Part shown: positions 24,444-33,255 of the stretch, one piece after another
How the letters are laid out: each line of letters starts with the position of its first letter
Position numbering within the stretch: the first letter of the stretch is position 1
Origin: an uncultured Prevotellaceae bacterium
GTDB lineage: Bacteria > Bacteroidota > Bacteroidia > Bacteroidales > Bacteroidaceae
NCBI GenBank assembly: GCA_902771155.1
Contig: CACXVS010000022.1
Location: 1-47,550 of the forward strand
Direction of reading: 5' to 3'
Length of the DNA stretch: 47,550 bases
Position numbers and translations under genes: made by a program
Notes under the pieces: model-generated
What the model was told of the DNA's origin: nothing
The model's database searches: none
What the model saw: the letters and a program-made list of their open reading frames with translations, nothing else

Positions 24444-24480
24444 GCGGGAGGGTTTCCGCTTGGAGCCTTCCCGCTTTCTC
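24444..24480 (+). terminator. terminator after the tape measure gene
   Basis: GCGGGAGGG (24444-24452) pairs with CCTTCCCGC (24466-24474) in a 9-bp stem with one G-T pair and a 13-nt loop, followed by TTTCT. Confidence 0.6.
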
Positions 24481-24515
24481 AAGAAACCGCAGTATTAACA
24501 CATAAAACAGGGTTT

Positions 24516-25001
24516 ATGACATTACAGGACATTGAACAGCTACTCACAGAGAGAAGGCTGGACATTTACGAAAAGGCATTAGATGAGATAGAGGGTAAAG
24601 AAGCATCCGAAAAGGAGAAATTTGACTCTTTTATACTAATGTACGACGAATATAAACGTCGTGCAGACAAATGCCTGAATGTGCTAACGGAGAATGATTT
24701 TTCCGATCTGGATGATTGCGCTGCAAAGAGGATTATAGACTCTTTCGCCTTTGCCATTACATTGCACCTTGAGGCAGAAATCCTCCTTTTGAAGAAAGCA
24801 CGCAAATACGCATATACTGAGATATTGGGGAAGGCCGTAGATTATGAGGTGGAAAGGGAACAGAAAAGGCTCGAAAGCATAAGGGCGACCTTTAACGAGG
24901 CGCTAGAGGACTTTAGGGTGCAATATACTGAACTGCTGGGAAACGAACAAGTAATATTAGACTCGACTCTCAGGAACGAATTAGGAGATTTCTTGAAATA
25001 A
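24516..25001 (+). CDS. unknown 161-aa coiled-coil protein, last gene of the element
   Basis: Acidic and almost wholly helical (LQDIEQLLTERRLDIYEKAL, a long KARKYAYTEILGKAVDYEVE helix). The start at 24516 is chosen because upstream in-frame codons lie in the terminator hairpin. No family recognised. It may be a tail chaperone, a scaffold-like protein, or cargo at the right edge of the element. Confidence 0.6.
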   Translation: MTLQDIEQLLTERRLDIYEKALDEIEGKEASEKEKFDSFILMYDEYKRRADKCLNVLTENDFSDLDDCAAKRIIDSFAFAITLHLEAEILLLKKARKYAYTEILGKAVDYEVEREQKRLESIRATFNEALEDFRVQYTELLGNEQVILDSTLRNELGDFLK

Positions 25002-25009
25002 CATACCTC

Positions 25010-25025
25010 AGGGAAAATTTTCCCT
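25010..25025. terminator. 16-bp palindrome, possible terminator
   Basis: AGGGAAAATTTTCCCT starts 8 nt after the last gene of the element. A hairpin can form, but no long T run follows, so termination is uncertain. Confidence 0.4.
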
Positions 25026-25058
25026 CATGCATTAGCATAAAGTTTCGGATTTTATTCG

Positions 25059-25138
25059 TACCTTTGCACCCGTCTTTAAAAAGACAAAAAGAATTTTGTT
25101 TCGCCGCTTCTGCCTGTGATGGGTGGGGGCGGTTTTTA
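25059..25138 (+). ncRNA. candidate small RNA beside attR
   Basis: TACCTTTG (25059-25066) matches the -7 consensus, although its -33 is weak. About 65 nt follow: a GTCTTT/AAAGAC hairpin (25072-25085), an A-rich stretch, then CCGC...GCGG with TTTTT (25104-25137) as a terminator. No open frame fits inside. This is the plan of a short noncoding transcript, or a promoter-terminator remnant left at the right junction. Confidence 0.35.
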
Positions 25139-25153
25139 GATGCATACAAATCC

Positions 25154-25178
25154 TTGCTACACTTTTGCTGCACTTTTT
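25154..25178 (+). repeat. 25-bp repeat, right copy (candidate integrase arm site)
   Basis: Differs at one base from the copy beside attL (5541-5565) and has the same orientation. It is 123 bp from the attR core, whereas the left copy is 61 bp from attL. Confidence 0.65.
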
Positions 25179-25301
25179 GCCTAGACCAACTTAATTTGAA
25201 TAATCCGAAAAATCGGCCATGAATTATATAAACAACTGAAAATCAATGCAAAAATTTATCATTTGCATTAAGTTTGCTTAATTTAAGATTAAATAACAAT
25301 A

Positions 25302-25323
25302 GTCCGAATCCAAGTGTCGACAC
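25302..25323 (+). other. attR core (22-bp direct repeat, right copy)
   Basis: An exact copy of 5458-5479, a partial tRNA-Val 3' end without the rest of the tRNA. It lies 6 nt before the stop codon of the convergent HTCS gene, so before insertion the tRNA ended next to that gene. Confidence 0.9.
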
Positions 25324-25329
25324 TCAATC

Positions 25330-28300
25330 TCAATCTTTCTTGATATAGTCGGTTGGGCGAATGCCAAACTGTTTCTGGAAGCACTTCGAGAAGTAAGAAG
25401 GGTTGGAGAATCCTACCATATAACCTACTTCGCTTACCAGGTGTCCCCCTTCATGCAGGAGTTGCGCAGCGCGTTTCAGACGAACAATCTGAATCATCTC
25501 GTTGGGCGTTACATCTGCCAAGGTCTTAATCTTGGCAAAGAGTCCACTGCGACTGATGTTCAGTCTGTCGGCCAGGAAATCGACGTTCAGATCGGAATTC
25601 GAGAAATTTTCCTCGATGATTTGATTCATCTTGATGAGGAACTCATTATCTGTGGGATTCTGTGCAATCTTGGTCACAGGCTCAAGAGGCTGAGTGGAGA
25701 ATTTCTCCATCAGTCGGCGACGCATCAGAAGCATGTTACGGATACAGGCCTCAAGATATTGCAATGAGAAGGGTTTCTCTATATAGGTGTCGGCACCTAC
25801 GTCCATGCCCTCTACCTTCGAATCATCGTCGGTCTTGGCTGTCAGCATCACAAAAGGAATATGACTGGTAAGCTGGTTCTGACGCACCCGACGGCACAAC
25901 TCAGCACCATCCATACGCGGCATCATCCAGTCGGAAATAATGATGTTCACCTCATGTTTTGAAAGAATGTCGAGTGCCTCAATACCATCGCTGGCAGTCA
26001 TCACCTCGTACTTCTCCTTGAAGTTCTCGGATAGGAAACCTACCATATCCTCGGAATCATCGACGATAAGCATGGTTTCACCTTGATGATCAGAAGAAGG
26101 AGAAAGGTGAAGGGAGCCTGACGATGTATGGCTGTCGGCCTCAGTGTATGGCTCTTTTTCTTCGGTCAGCTTCCCGACATCCTCCTCTATCACCTGCTGG
26201 CTCACTGGCAGCACTACGGTGAACGTAGAACCCTTTCCCACAGCAGAGGCAACAGAAATGGTGCCATGATGCAGATCGACAATGTTTTTTACGATGTTGA
26301 GTCCGATGCCTGTGCCTGGCTTGTTTCCCTCGGCCTGGAAGAAAGGCTCGAAGATGCGTTGCTGATCCTCTTCCTTAATACCGATTCCGTTATCGGCAAC
26401 AACTATCTGGAAATGGTCTTCGTCGGGACCTGCATGGCAGGACAGACGCACCTCGTCGGTGGTGTATTTATTGGCATTTGTCAGAAGGTTACTAACCACC
26501 TTCGTCACCGCCTCGCGGTCGATGATGGCCGTAAACTGTTCGTCGGGGAACTCTACTGAGAAGTGCTTCCCGCCCTGCTCGAAGGTGGGGGCAAAGCGCT
26601 CACTGATCGACTTGATCAGTTCATGAATGTTCTGTGGGGCAAAGTGTATCACCAGACTCTGCTGTTCTACCTTACGGAAGTCGAGTAGCTGATTGACCAG
26701 TTCCAACAGCCGATGGGCATTGCGGTTAATCACTCGCAGATCGTCGGTGGGAGAACCTACCTTCATCAGTTTCTCCAAAGGACCTATGATAAGCGACACA
26801 GGGGTGCGTATCTCGTGGGCAATCATCGTAAAGAAATTCAGTCGGGCCTCTCTCACCTCCTTCTCCTTCTCCTCGTTCAGCCGCTGCATCTCCAATTGGT
26901 GACGATGCTCGGCCCGTTTCAGTCGGGTATGTACATAATACCAGATGATCAGACCGATGAGCAGCAGGTAGAACAGCTTGGCATACCAACTCCACCAGAA
27001 GGGAGGATGCACCACAATTTTCAGCGTAGCCTCGTTGGTTGACCAGAGGCCATCGTTGTTGGTGGCCTTCACACGGAAGAGGTAGGTGCCGGCTGGCAGG
27101 TTGGTATAAGTGGCGCGGTTCTGATTGCCCACATAGTTCCAGTCGCGGTCGAAACCTTCGAGCATATAGGCATATTGGTTCTTCTCGGGCGAGCAGTAGC
27201 TCAACGAGGCAAACGAGAAAGCAACCATCCGGGCATCACCATAGCCAAGAATCAGTTCCTTGGTCTGTGAAAGGTCGAGTGGTAATCCCTCGGCTGTATG
27301 CTCCTCGCGATTCATGATACTCAAGGACGTGATATAGACAGGTGGCATCACACTGTTTACCTTAATCTGATAAGGATAGAAAGTATTGAAGCCATTGGTG
27401 CTGCCAAAGTAGATACGCCCATCGCTGGCCTTCAGTCCGGCACCTGGCTGGAACTGTTCGCTGACAAGACCGTCATGACGTGTGAATCGCTGTGTCTGAG
27501 GCCTACGCAGGTTCTCTGTGCCAGTATCGGCTCCCGGTTCATATCTGACGATACCCCGTTCGGTAGAGAGCCACAGGGCTCCATTGTCCTCAATGATTCC
27601 CATGACATTACGACTGGGCACCTCAAGACTTATATGCTCAAAGCGATCGTGCTCTGTATCATAGCGACACAAACCATTCTGGGTACCTATCCATAGCCTT
27701 CCACTTTCATCGACCATTACATTGTTGACCTGATCGTCGGGCAAAGAATAGTCGTCACCGTCTTTGTGGCGGTATTGGCGGAACTTCTTGGCAGTGGGGT
27801 TATACTGCCACAGGCCGCCCCCCTCGGTCGAGACCCACAGACGACCCTCCCAGTCCTCATCAATGTCGATGACCATGGCATCGGTCTTGCCGATACGTTC
27901 GAAATGGTTGGCTAAACGGTTGTAGAAGTTCAGACCTTCCATCGTTCCTACCCAGACGCCACCGCTTATGTCGGTATAGAGGGCATAGCAGCTGGGGTTG
28001 TCGAGCGAATGGGGATCCTGAGTCTGCATATACTGGCGCAGGCTGCCCGTCTCGATGTTCAGTACCAACACACCGTTGGTATAGGTACCCACCCACAACT
28101 CATCGCCACTGAAACAGAGGGCATGAGCATTCTGGCGGGCCAACACATCCTGATGAGGGTAATCCACAAACCGATGCTCTTTCGGATCATAGCACATCAG
28201 TCCACCGTCATCGCTGGCAATCCAGATGCGCCCGTGCTTATCCTCACAGAACCGGGAGATGACATTTCCCCGCAGACCCGTCTCAATGGTATGAGCTTCG

Positions 28301-29280
28301 AAACGCTTTCCTACGGGTGAGATATAGTGAACGCCTCCATAGAAGGTACCCACCCAGAGACCACCCTCCTTATCGCTGGTGATGGCATAGACGAAACGGT
28401 CGCTCTGCCGGTTTTGCGGTATCTGCAGATCCTCAAAGAACCGCTTCCATTCACGGGTCTTCGGATTAAAACAGATGACACCGTCGTCGCAACCGATACT
28501 GATACAATCATCGGCCCGTTCATAAAGTGTATGGATATGCTGGCCCACCCGTGCCAAGGCAGGGTTGAGCACCTGCTCAAGTCGGCCGTCGCCGTGCATC
28601 AGCAGCAGTCCATCTTCCCAAGAACCTATCCAGATGCGCCCGTCGCGGGTCTGGAGCATCCGCAAGCCACCACTGTTGCCGTCATAGCTAATGCCGACCG
28701 GTTCAAACTGGTCGTGCAGACGATTCAGTCGTTCGATAGCAGGACCGCCCCAATTGGTGATGGTCCATATCTGGTTGGTATTGTCAATCAGAATCTGTGC
28801 AGCAGCATTGTCGGCCGACAGCTTATATTGTCGGGCCTGGCCTGTCTTGATGCCATAGTGCCATACCCCATTCTCCATCGTTGATACCCAGAGGTCACCA
28901 CTTTTATCTAACGACAGACTGGTTACCGCAGAGCTGATATCCATGGGCAGTCTCGTAAACTGCTGCGATGCCTGCTTCAGTTGGAACACACCTTTCTCTG
29001 TACCCACATAGATGGCGTCCTCTGCTGTGAGCAGGGAAGAGATATATTGGTTCATTCCCAATTCAGCAATGCGGTAGGTCTGCACCTGTGTGCCATCGTA
29101 GCGGCAAAGGCCGTTGTCGGTACCTAACCAGATAAAGCCGTAAGGATCCTGCACGATATTACGCACGGTATTAGCCGCCAGTCCGTCGTTCATCGTGATG
29201 TTACGGTAGCGGTATTCGTCACGTCCTTGGCAGGGCATGAGAACCAGTATGGCGATGGTCACCAATAAGATTCGTTTCAT
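25330..29280 (-). CDS. hybrid two-component system regulator (HTCS)
   Basis: A 1316-aa single-chain sensor and regulator of a Bacteroidetes PUL. Order: signal peptide, periplasmic two-component beta-propeller repeats (IWLGTDNGLCRYDG, LWVGTFYGGVHYIS and more) to about residue 650, a Y_Y_Y domain (AYMLEGFDRDWNYVGNQNRA), a membrane helix (FYLLLIGLIIWYYV), a HisKA box with phosphorylated His (MIAHEIRTPVSLII), a HATPase (DNGIGIKEEDQQRIFEPFFQ), a receiver with phospho-Asp (IIISDWMMPRMDG) and a C-terminal AraC-type HTH (LNISRSGLFAKIKTLADVTP). It senses an oligosaccharide in the periplasm and activates PUL promoters. It sits 14-19 kb from the divergent promoter it probably controls. Confidence 0.95.
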   Translation of the reverse strand: MKRILLVTIAILVLMPCQGRDEYRYRNITMNDGLAANTVRNIVQDPYGFIWLGTDNGLCRYDGTQVQTYRIAELGMNQYISSLLTAEDAIYVGTEKGVFQLKQASQQFTRLPMDISSAVTSLSLDKSGDLWVSTMENGVWHYGIKTGQARQYKLSADNAAAQILIDNTNQIWTITNWGGPAIERLNRLHDQFEPVGISYDGNSGGLRMLQTRDGRIWIGSWEDGLLLMHGDGRLEQVLNPALARVGQHIHTLYERADDCISIGCDDGVICFNPKTREWKRFFEDLQIPQNRQSDRFVYAITSDKEGGLWVGTFYGGVHYISPVGKRFEAHTIETGLRGNVISRFCEDKHGRIWIASDDGGLMCYDPKEHRFVDYPHQDVLARQNAHALCFSGDELWVGTYTNGVLVLNIETGSLRQYMQTQDPHSLDNPSCYALYTDISGGVWVGTMEGLNFYNRLANHFERIGKTDAMVIDIDEDWEGRLWVSTEGGGLWQYNPTAKKFRQYRHKDGDDYSLPDDQVNNVMVDESGRLWIGTQNGLCRYDTEHDRFEHISLEVPSRNVMGIIEDNGALWLSTERGIVRYEPGADTGTENLRRPQTQRFTRHDGLVSEQFQPGAGLKASDGRIYFGSTNGFNTFYPYQIKVNSVMPPVYITSLSIMNREEHTAEGLPLDLSQTKELILGYGDARMVAFSFASLSYCSPEKNQYAYMLEGFDRDWNYVGNQNRATYTNLPAGTYLFRVKATNNDGLWSTNEATLKIVVHPPFWWSWYAKLFYLLLIGLIIWYYVHTRLKRAEHRHQLEMQRLNEEKEKEVREARLNFFTMIAHEIRTPVSLIIGPLEKLMKVGSPTDDLRVINRNAHRLLELVNQLLDFRKVEQQSLVIHFAPQNIHELIKSISERFAPTFEQGGKHFSVEFPDEQFTAIIDREAVTKVVSNLLTNANKYTTDEVRLSCHAGPDEDHFQIVVADNGIGIKEEDQQRIFEPFFQAEGNKPGTGIGLNIVKNIVDLHHGTISVASAVGKGSTFTVVLPVSQQVIEEDVGKLTEEKEPYTEADSHTSSGSLHLSPSSDHQGETMLIVDDSEDMVGFLSENFKEKYEVMTASDGIEALDILSKHEVNIIISDWMMPRMDGAELCRRVRQNQLTSHIPFVMLTAKTDDDSKVEGMDVGADTYIEKPFSLQYLEACIRNMLLMRRRLMEKFSTQPLEPVTKIAQNPTDNEFLIKMNQIIEENFSNSDLNVDFLADRLNISRSGLFAKIKTLADVTPNEMIQIVRLKRAAQLLHEGGHLVSEVGYMVGFSNPSYFSKCFQKQFGIRPTDYIKKD

Positions 29281-29292
29281 TTTGATGTTTTT

Positions 29293-30432
29293 TTAAGAAG
29301 CCAGTCTCTTCAGCCACATACCAAAGAAACGGTCATAGACCAGATAGCCGCGAAGAGGATCTTGATATAGGAATTCCTTCTCGATCAGTGATGTAATAGC
29401 CAGTTTTATACTACTTGGGGCGGGCAGATGATAGCGATGGATAAACTCAAGGGCTGTTGGTGCATTGACAACACCTTCCTGTGCCACGGCCATAAGTAAT
29501 TTCGCCTGATTCTCTGTCAGTAGATTATAGTTGCCCTGATAATTGATCTCCTGTTCCGCTAAAATCTGGTTGACTGCTTCCTGCACACTCTTCCTTGAGA
29601 GTTCTCCGTGAGGATTCCTATATAGACGGTTGAGAATCTTCTGGATATACCAAGTCTGCCCATCTACCATCGTATAAAGACATGAGAATACGTCGGAAGA
29701 TAGTTCCCGTTTCTGTTTGGTAAAAAAGCCATTTGCGAACTCTCTATATTTGTCGATATCTATTTCTTTGATGGACATAATTTGCGAACTGTTGAAAAAC
29801 GGGTGTTTAGGCGACATGAACAGATCTGCTAACAGGTGTTGTTGGCTTCCTGAGAAAATAATATGCACGTTAGGAACAAATTGAATAATGGAACGGATAA
29901 AAGCATCGGCTCCAATCTCATTGTAATGGCTGATTTGCTGAAATTCATCAATGGCAAGATAACAAGGCAATCCAGATGCTTTCATATAGTCGAACACCTG
30001 CTGCAGTGTTTGTTTGGCATCATCAGGAGCAATGGCAAAACTAAATGTGGGCATACCAGTTATGGGATCAGCACTCATGGTTGGCCTTAAGGCTGTGACA
30101 AAATTGTTAAGTTTCTTTTTAAGGGTCTGTGATGGTGTGTCAAGCCTACCCATGACAGCATTGGCGACAAATTGCACCATCTGGTCGAAGGTCTTAGTAG
30201 AGAAGATATCCACATAGAAGCATTGTGCCTTTTTGTCCTTGGCCTTCAAGCGCTCAAAAGCGTGGTGAATCAGTCCCGTCTTACCTATACGGCGTGGAGC
30301 CATTAGGGTGACGTTACTGCCATTTGTCAGTGCCTCTACCAATTGTGCCGTTTCCTGCTCACGATCACAGAAATATTCTGGGCCGAAGTATCCGTATTCA
30401 GGAAAAGGATTGCTCAGTTTCACATTTGCCAT
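29293..30432 (-). CDS. AAA ATPase of the ATPase_2 / archaeal ATPase family
   Basis: 379-aa cytoplasmic P-loop ATPase. Walker A is APRRIGKTGLIHHAF near residue 45, Walker B is CYLAIDEFQQI near residue 160, and a sensor segment HIIFSGSQQHLLADLF follows. The C-terminal part is a winged helix (NAPTALEFIHRYHLPAPSSI) common in this family. Such proteins are frequent and poorly understood in Bacteroidales. It starts 12 nt upstream of HTCS on the same strand and probably shares its message. It may be a self-contained gene unrelated to glycan use. Confidence 0.8.
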   Translation of the reverse strand: MANVKLSNPFPEYGYFGPEYFCDREQETAQLVEALTNGSNVTLMAPRRIGKTGLIHHAFERLKAKDKKAQCFYVDIFSTKTFDQMVQFVANAVMGRLDTPSQTLKKKLNNFVTALRPTMSADPITGMPTFSFAIAPDDAKQTLQQVFDYMKASGLPCYLAIDEFQQISHYNEIGADAFIRSIIQFVPNVHIIFSGSQQHLLADLFMSPKHPFFNSSQIMSIKEIDIDKYREFANGFFTKQKRELSSDVFSCLYTMVDGQTWYIQKILNRLYRNPHGELSRKSVQEAVNQILAEQEINYQGNYNLLTENQAKLLMAVAQEGVVNAPTALEFIHRYHLPAPSSIKLAITSLIEKEFLYQDPLRGYLVYDRFFGMWLKRLAS

Positions 30433-30551
30433 AATTTCATGTTTTATGTTTCATGTTTTATGAAATGCAAAATAAGTAATTTTCCTTCAATAAGCCAAGC
30501 CCAAGCTCATATAATTAAAGATAATTAACGGTTTCCCCTTAATCTCCGATG

Positions 30552-31811
30552 TCAGTGTACTGTGATCTGGAAACTGTAGGGAAACTGCTGCAGTTCCGCC
30601 TTCGGTTCAGGAATCTCCTCAGTAGGCATGGGAATCTGGTAGTGCTGCTCGGGGGCACCCATAACGATGAGATACAGGTGCTTCAAAGTCTTGCCTTTGG
30701 GTATGGTGAAGCGGGTGGCATTCACATCGCTGTAGATTTCCTGGTCGTCAGTGGTGATGCCGACAAAGCCATAGCGCAAGTTGTCACCACGAAGCCTGAG
30801 GTCGAATGACTTTGCCTTCAGGTTCACGTGACTGTCGAGCCTGATGGCATTGAAACCGTATTCCTCTGGATAGTTATCAGGGCGTAGCCACGCCCCACCC
30901 ATCGTAGGGTTAGGGCGACACTTTGTTTCAAACGTACAGGCATATCGCCTTGTTTCTTTCCTTGCATGCTTGAAATCGAAGTTCACTAGGTGTTGATAAC
31001 CACGGAACATCTCGTCGCAAAACTGCTGCTGACTGAGACCATACAGCCGCTTATAGGTCATCACTGGGTCTTCCCCAATCCTGCCCTGACGGTAAAGTTC
31101 TGCGATTGACTGCCGCCCATGCAGATCGCTCCACCACTGGATAACATAAGGCGAGTGATAGATGTTCTCCAAGTGCAGGAATGCTTTGTGGGTAAGTGTC
31201 TTGAATGCCTCGAAGTGGTAGTTCTCATCGGTTATCCAGTCGGGGTTCACCTGCCAGAGCATCCACTGTGAGGTCATCTCGAAGAAGCCACTGCCACCCC
31301 ACGCATCGCCTACCGAGTCGGCAGGAATCTGAAGCTGGAAAGAATGACCGAGCTCGTGGGCCATGCAGTTCATCTTCGTGTCCTGAATACGGTTGGGAGC
31401 CACCCAGAGGGCTCCGATGAAGTTGTCGTAGGTGCCGCCATAGGCAGTGCCGTCGAGTGAGTACATCACCATGACCATCATCTTATACTGGTCGCATTTA
31501 CTGCCAGGTTTAGAGAAAGCCAACGTATCGCGGAAGAAGGTGTAGAACGACTGCACGCGATCGATGAGGTTATTGAGGTTGAAAGCCATCGGTTTTCCTT
31601 CAAGCATCGGAGGATTGCTGACATCCTGTCCGAAGCCGCGCTCCCACATGAAGATGAGGTCGTCGGTCTGCGCTGACCGTTTGAAACTCCACTGCGAAGT
31701 GTCGGCCTGCAAATCCATTCCCCGCAGGTCTTCAGGGATATAAATCTTCTTCTGAGCCAGGATGGTACTCAGGCATAAAGAACAAACGGATAGTAAGATA
31801 AGTCGCTTCAT
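30552..31811 (-). CDS. DUF6055 protein with HExxH, secreted
   Basis: 419 aa. A signal peptide (MKRLILLSVCSLCLSTILAQ) is followed by a catalytic-like domain with MAHELGHSFQLQ near residue 152, a zincin HExxH motif, and a C-terminal beta-sandwich part (FDLRLRGDNLRYGFVGI). It is a paralogue of the larger 33256-35520 protein. The motif suggests a metallopeptidase, but DUF6055 activity is not established to my knowledge. The ATG at 31811 follows the CotH stop closely, so it is the last gene of the PUL operon. Confidence 0.75.
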   Translation of the reverse strand: MKRLILLSVCSLCLSTILAQKKIYIPEDLRGMDLQADTSQWSFKRSAQTDDLIFMWERGFGQDVSNPPMLEGKPMAFNLNNLIDRVQSFYTFFRDTLAFSKPGSKCDQYKMMVMVMYSLDGTAYGGTYDNFIGALWVAPNRIQDTKMNCMAHELGHSFQLQIPADSVGDAWGGSGFFEMTSQWMLWQVNPDWITDENYHFEAFKTLTHKAFLHLENIYHSPYVIQWWSDLHGRQSIAELYRQGRIGEDPVMTYKRLYGLSQQQFCDEMFRGYQHLVNFDFKHARKETRRYACTFETKCRPNPTMGGAWLRPDNYPEEYGFNAIRLDSHVNLKAKSFDLRLRGDNLRYGFVGITTDDQEIYSDVNATRFTIPKGKTLKHLYLIVMGAPEQHYQIPMPTEEIPEPKAELQQFPYSFQITVH

Positions 31812-31812
31812 T

Positions 31813-33171
31813 TTAATTGCCACTTGGGTAGTTGTTAATCATATAATCCATATACACAGCACGGCTGTTCAACCACTTCTCCATGCGGTTGATCTCCGTC
31901 TGATAGTCTTTGTCGATAGGCCATCGCTGGGCATCACGCGCCATGGCCTCAGCACAGGCCTCGGCATAACGCTTTGCCTCGGGCCAGAACTCAGCCATGA
32001 TACGGGGCTTGATCTGCTTCCAGCGCGACTTGACCTCGCTGACAAACTGTCTGTTCTTCCACATGTCGGTGAAGAAACTAGACGTATAGGCGTAGTCGCT
32101 GATGTGACGGGCTGGGTCGGTGCCAAGCACCGTCTCGCGATAGTCTTTGAAGAAATAGTGCCCCGTCGTCATCTGTCCCCAGTCGAAGTCGAAACCGGCA
32201 TCGAAGTCCCATAGGGGGCCAAATGACCATTTGGCATCGTTGCCTTTGTCCTTAAACAAGAAGATGCTGCGAGGAGCAGCCACCTCCACATTATATATAA
32301 ACTCTTGTATCAGCAGATAGTCGATCATCACGGGAATGTCCATCATTCCAGCCAACACGTCGTAGTCATGGCTCTCAATGGCGCGCTCGAGTTCGGCGAG
32401 GGCAGTGCGGGCAAGAGATGTCACCTCCACTCCTGGCTCAATGGAAGGGCTCTTCACACAGACAGGCAACCCATACACCTCTGACCAGAAATTGTCGTCT
32501 GCCCCTGGCGAGTTTTCAGGACCGTCGTCCACATCGAGTGCCAACAGCAATCCTTCCTGCTTGTCGATATTCACACGGTTCTTACCCTGTTCTACCTGTT
32601 CCGTCAGTTGATAAAGGCCCTTGTAGTCACCATTAATCGTCAACTCCACATAGCGTGTATGGTTAGGAAAGGGAATACCGAGCCGCTCACCCATTTCGAA
32701 CACGAAGGTGTTCATCAAGTGTGTCGGATCACGGTAGTTGGCCAACAACACCCAATCCTTATCGGCTGCCAGTCCGAGTATCTCGGCCTTCTCGTCGAGT
32801 TTGAGGCGGTAAGGCTTCTTCGGATACCACTCCCATGTCGAGTTACCGCGCCCACGGATACGACCCCGACCCTCATAGTTCCAGACGGCAGTGTCGGACT
32901 CAATCTTAATGGTACAGGCGAGATAGTCGGCCTTGTCTTTGCTCGTCACTGCCCTATTACCATCTACAGTAATATCCATCTGCGCCACTCCATATCTGGC
33001 GGGATAGGTCTTCACAATGGGAGTTGCCGGTGCTTCTCCTGTTGTATCGGTCAGCTCATCAGGTGCCGATGGGGCGACAGGTGTGACGGGTTTCGTCTCG
33101 GGCAAGTCTCCTTCCGAGGAACACCCTGCTATCAACAGGACAGCCAGACCGAAAAGTAGTAGTTTCTTCAT
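31813..33171 (-). CDS. CotH-family lipoprotein kinase-like
   Basis: 452 aa. Lipobox LLIAGC, a Pro/Thr linker, then a CotH domain: GRGRIRGRGNSTWEWYPKKP, KDWVLLANYRDPTHLMNTFV, and WSFGPLWDFDAGFDFDWG with the DxD-type metal-binding acidic residues. CotH proteins are atypical kinases known from Bacillus spore coats and found in many PULs. The start at 33171 gives a clean signal peptide. Neighbours suggest surface display next to two HExxH proteins. The target is unknown. Confidence 0.8.
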   Translation of the reverse strand: MKKLLLFGLAVLLIAGCSSEGDLPETKPVTPVAPSAPDELTDTTGEAPATPIVKTYPARYGVAQMDITVDGNRAVTSKDKADYLACTIKIESDTAVWNYEGRGRIRGRGNSTWEWYPKKPYRLKLDEKAEILGLAADKDWVLLANYRDPTHLMNTFVFEMGERLGIPFPNHTRYVELTINGDYKGLYQLTEQVEQGKNRVNIDKQEGLLLALDVDDGPENSPGADDNFWSEVYGLPVCVKSPSIEPGVEVTSLARTALAELERAIESHDYDVLAGMMDIPVMIDYLLIQEFIYNVEVAAPRSIFLFKDKGNDAKWSFGPLWDFDAGFDFDWGQMTTGHYFFKDYRETVLGTDPARHISDYAYTSSFFTDMWKNRQFVSEVKSRWKQIKPRIMAEFWPEAKRYAEACAEAMARDAQRWPIDKDYQTEINRMEKWLNSRAVYMDYMINNYPSGN

Positions 33172-33190
33172 TCCCTTTCTGTTTAAGTCA

Positions 33191-33217
33191 GGGGCAGGCA
33201 CCAAAGTGTCCTGCCCC
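33191..33217 (-). promoter_or_regulatory. intra-operon hairpin
   Basis: GGGGCAGG and CCTGCCCC form a perfect 8-bp GC-rich stem with an 11-nt loop between the DUF6055 and CotH genes. No T run follows, so it more likely affects mRNA processing or stability, or lowers downstream expression, than fully terminates. Confidence 0.5.
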
Positions 33218-33255
33218 CTCCTCTAATACTAACCAAATTAACCTAAAAAACGCGG

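Larger units (their letters stand above)
5458..25323 (+). mobile_element. integrated phage-satellite-like element in tRNA-Val
   Basis: About 19.8 kb lies between identical 22-bp att repeats. The integrase gene sits at the left end reading inward. Gene order is integrase, unknown, excisionase/HTH, replication-initiator-like, TerS-like, small unknowns, noncoding region with a mirror-symmetric site array, leftward regulator, microproteins, then gp10-like, connector-like and tape measure genes. I see no large terminase, portal, capsid, protease, tail tube or lysis gene. Known satellites such as PICIs share the int/regulator/replication/TerS plan and parasitise a helper phage. A dedicated tape measure and neck block without a capsid is unusual. 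A decayed prophage is the main alternative, although the genes present are mostly intact and tightly packed. Confidence 0.8.

Noticed and set aside
29293..30432. AAA ATPase as part of an anti-phage defence system
   Set aside because: A single ATPase_2-type gene beside HTCS with no nuclease or partner; nothing in the sequence supports defence.
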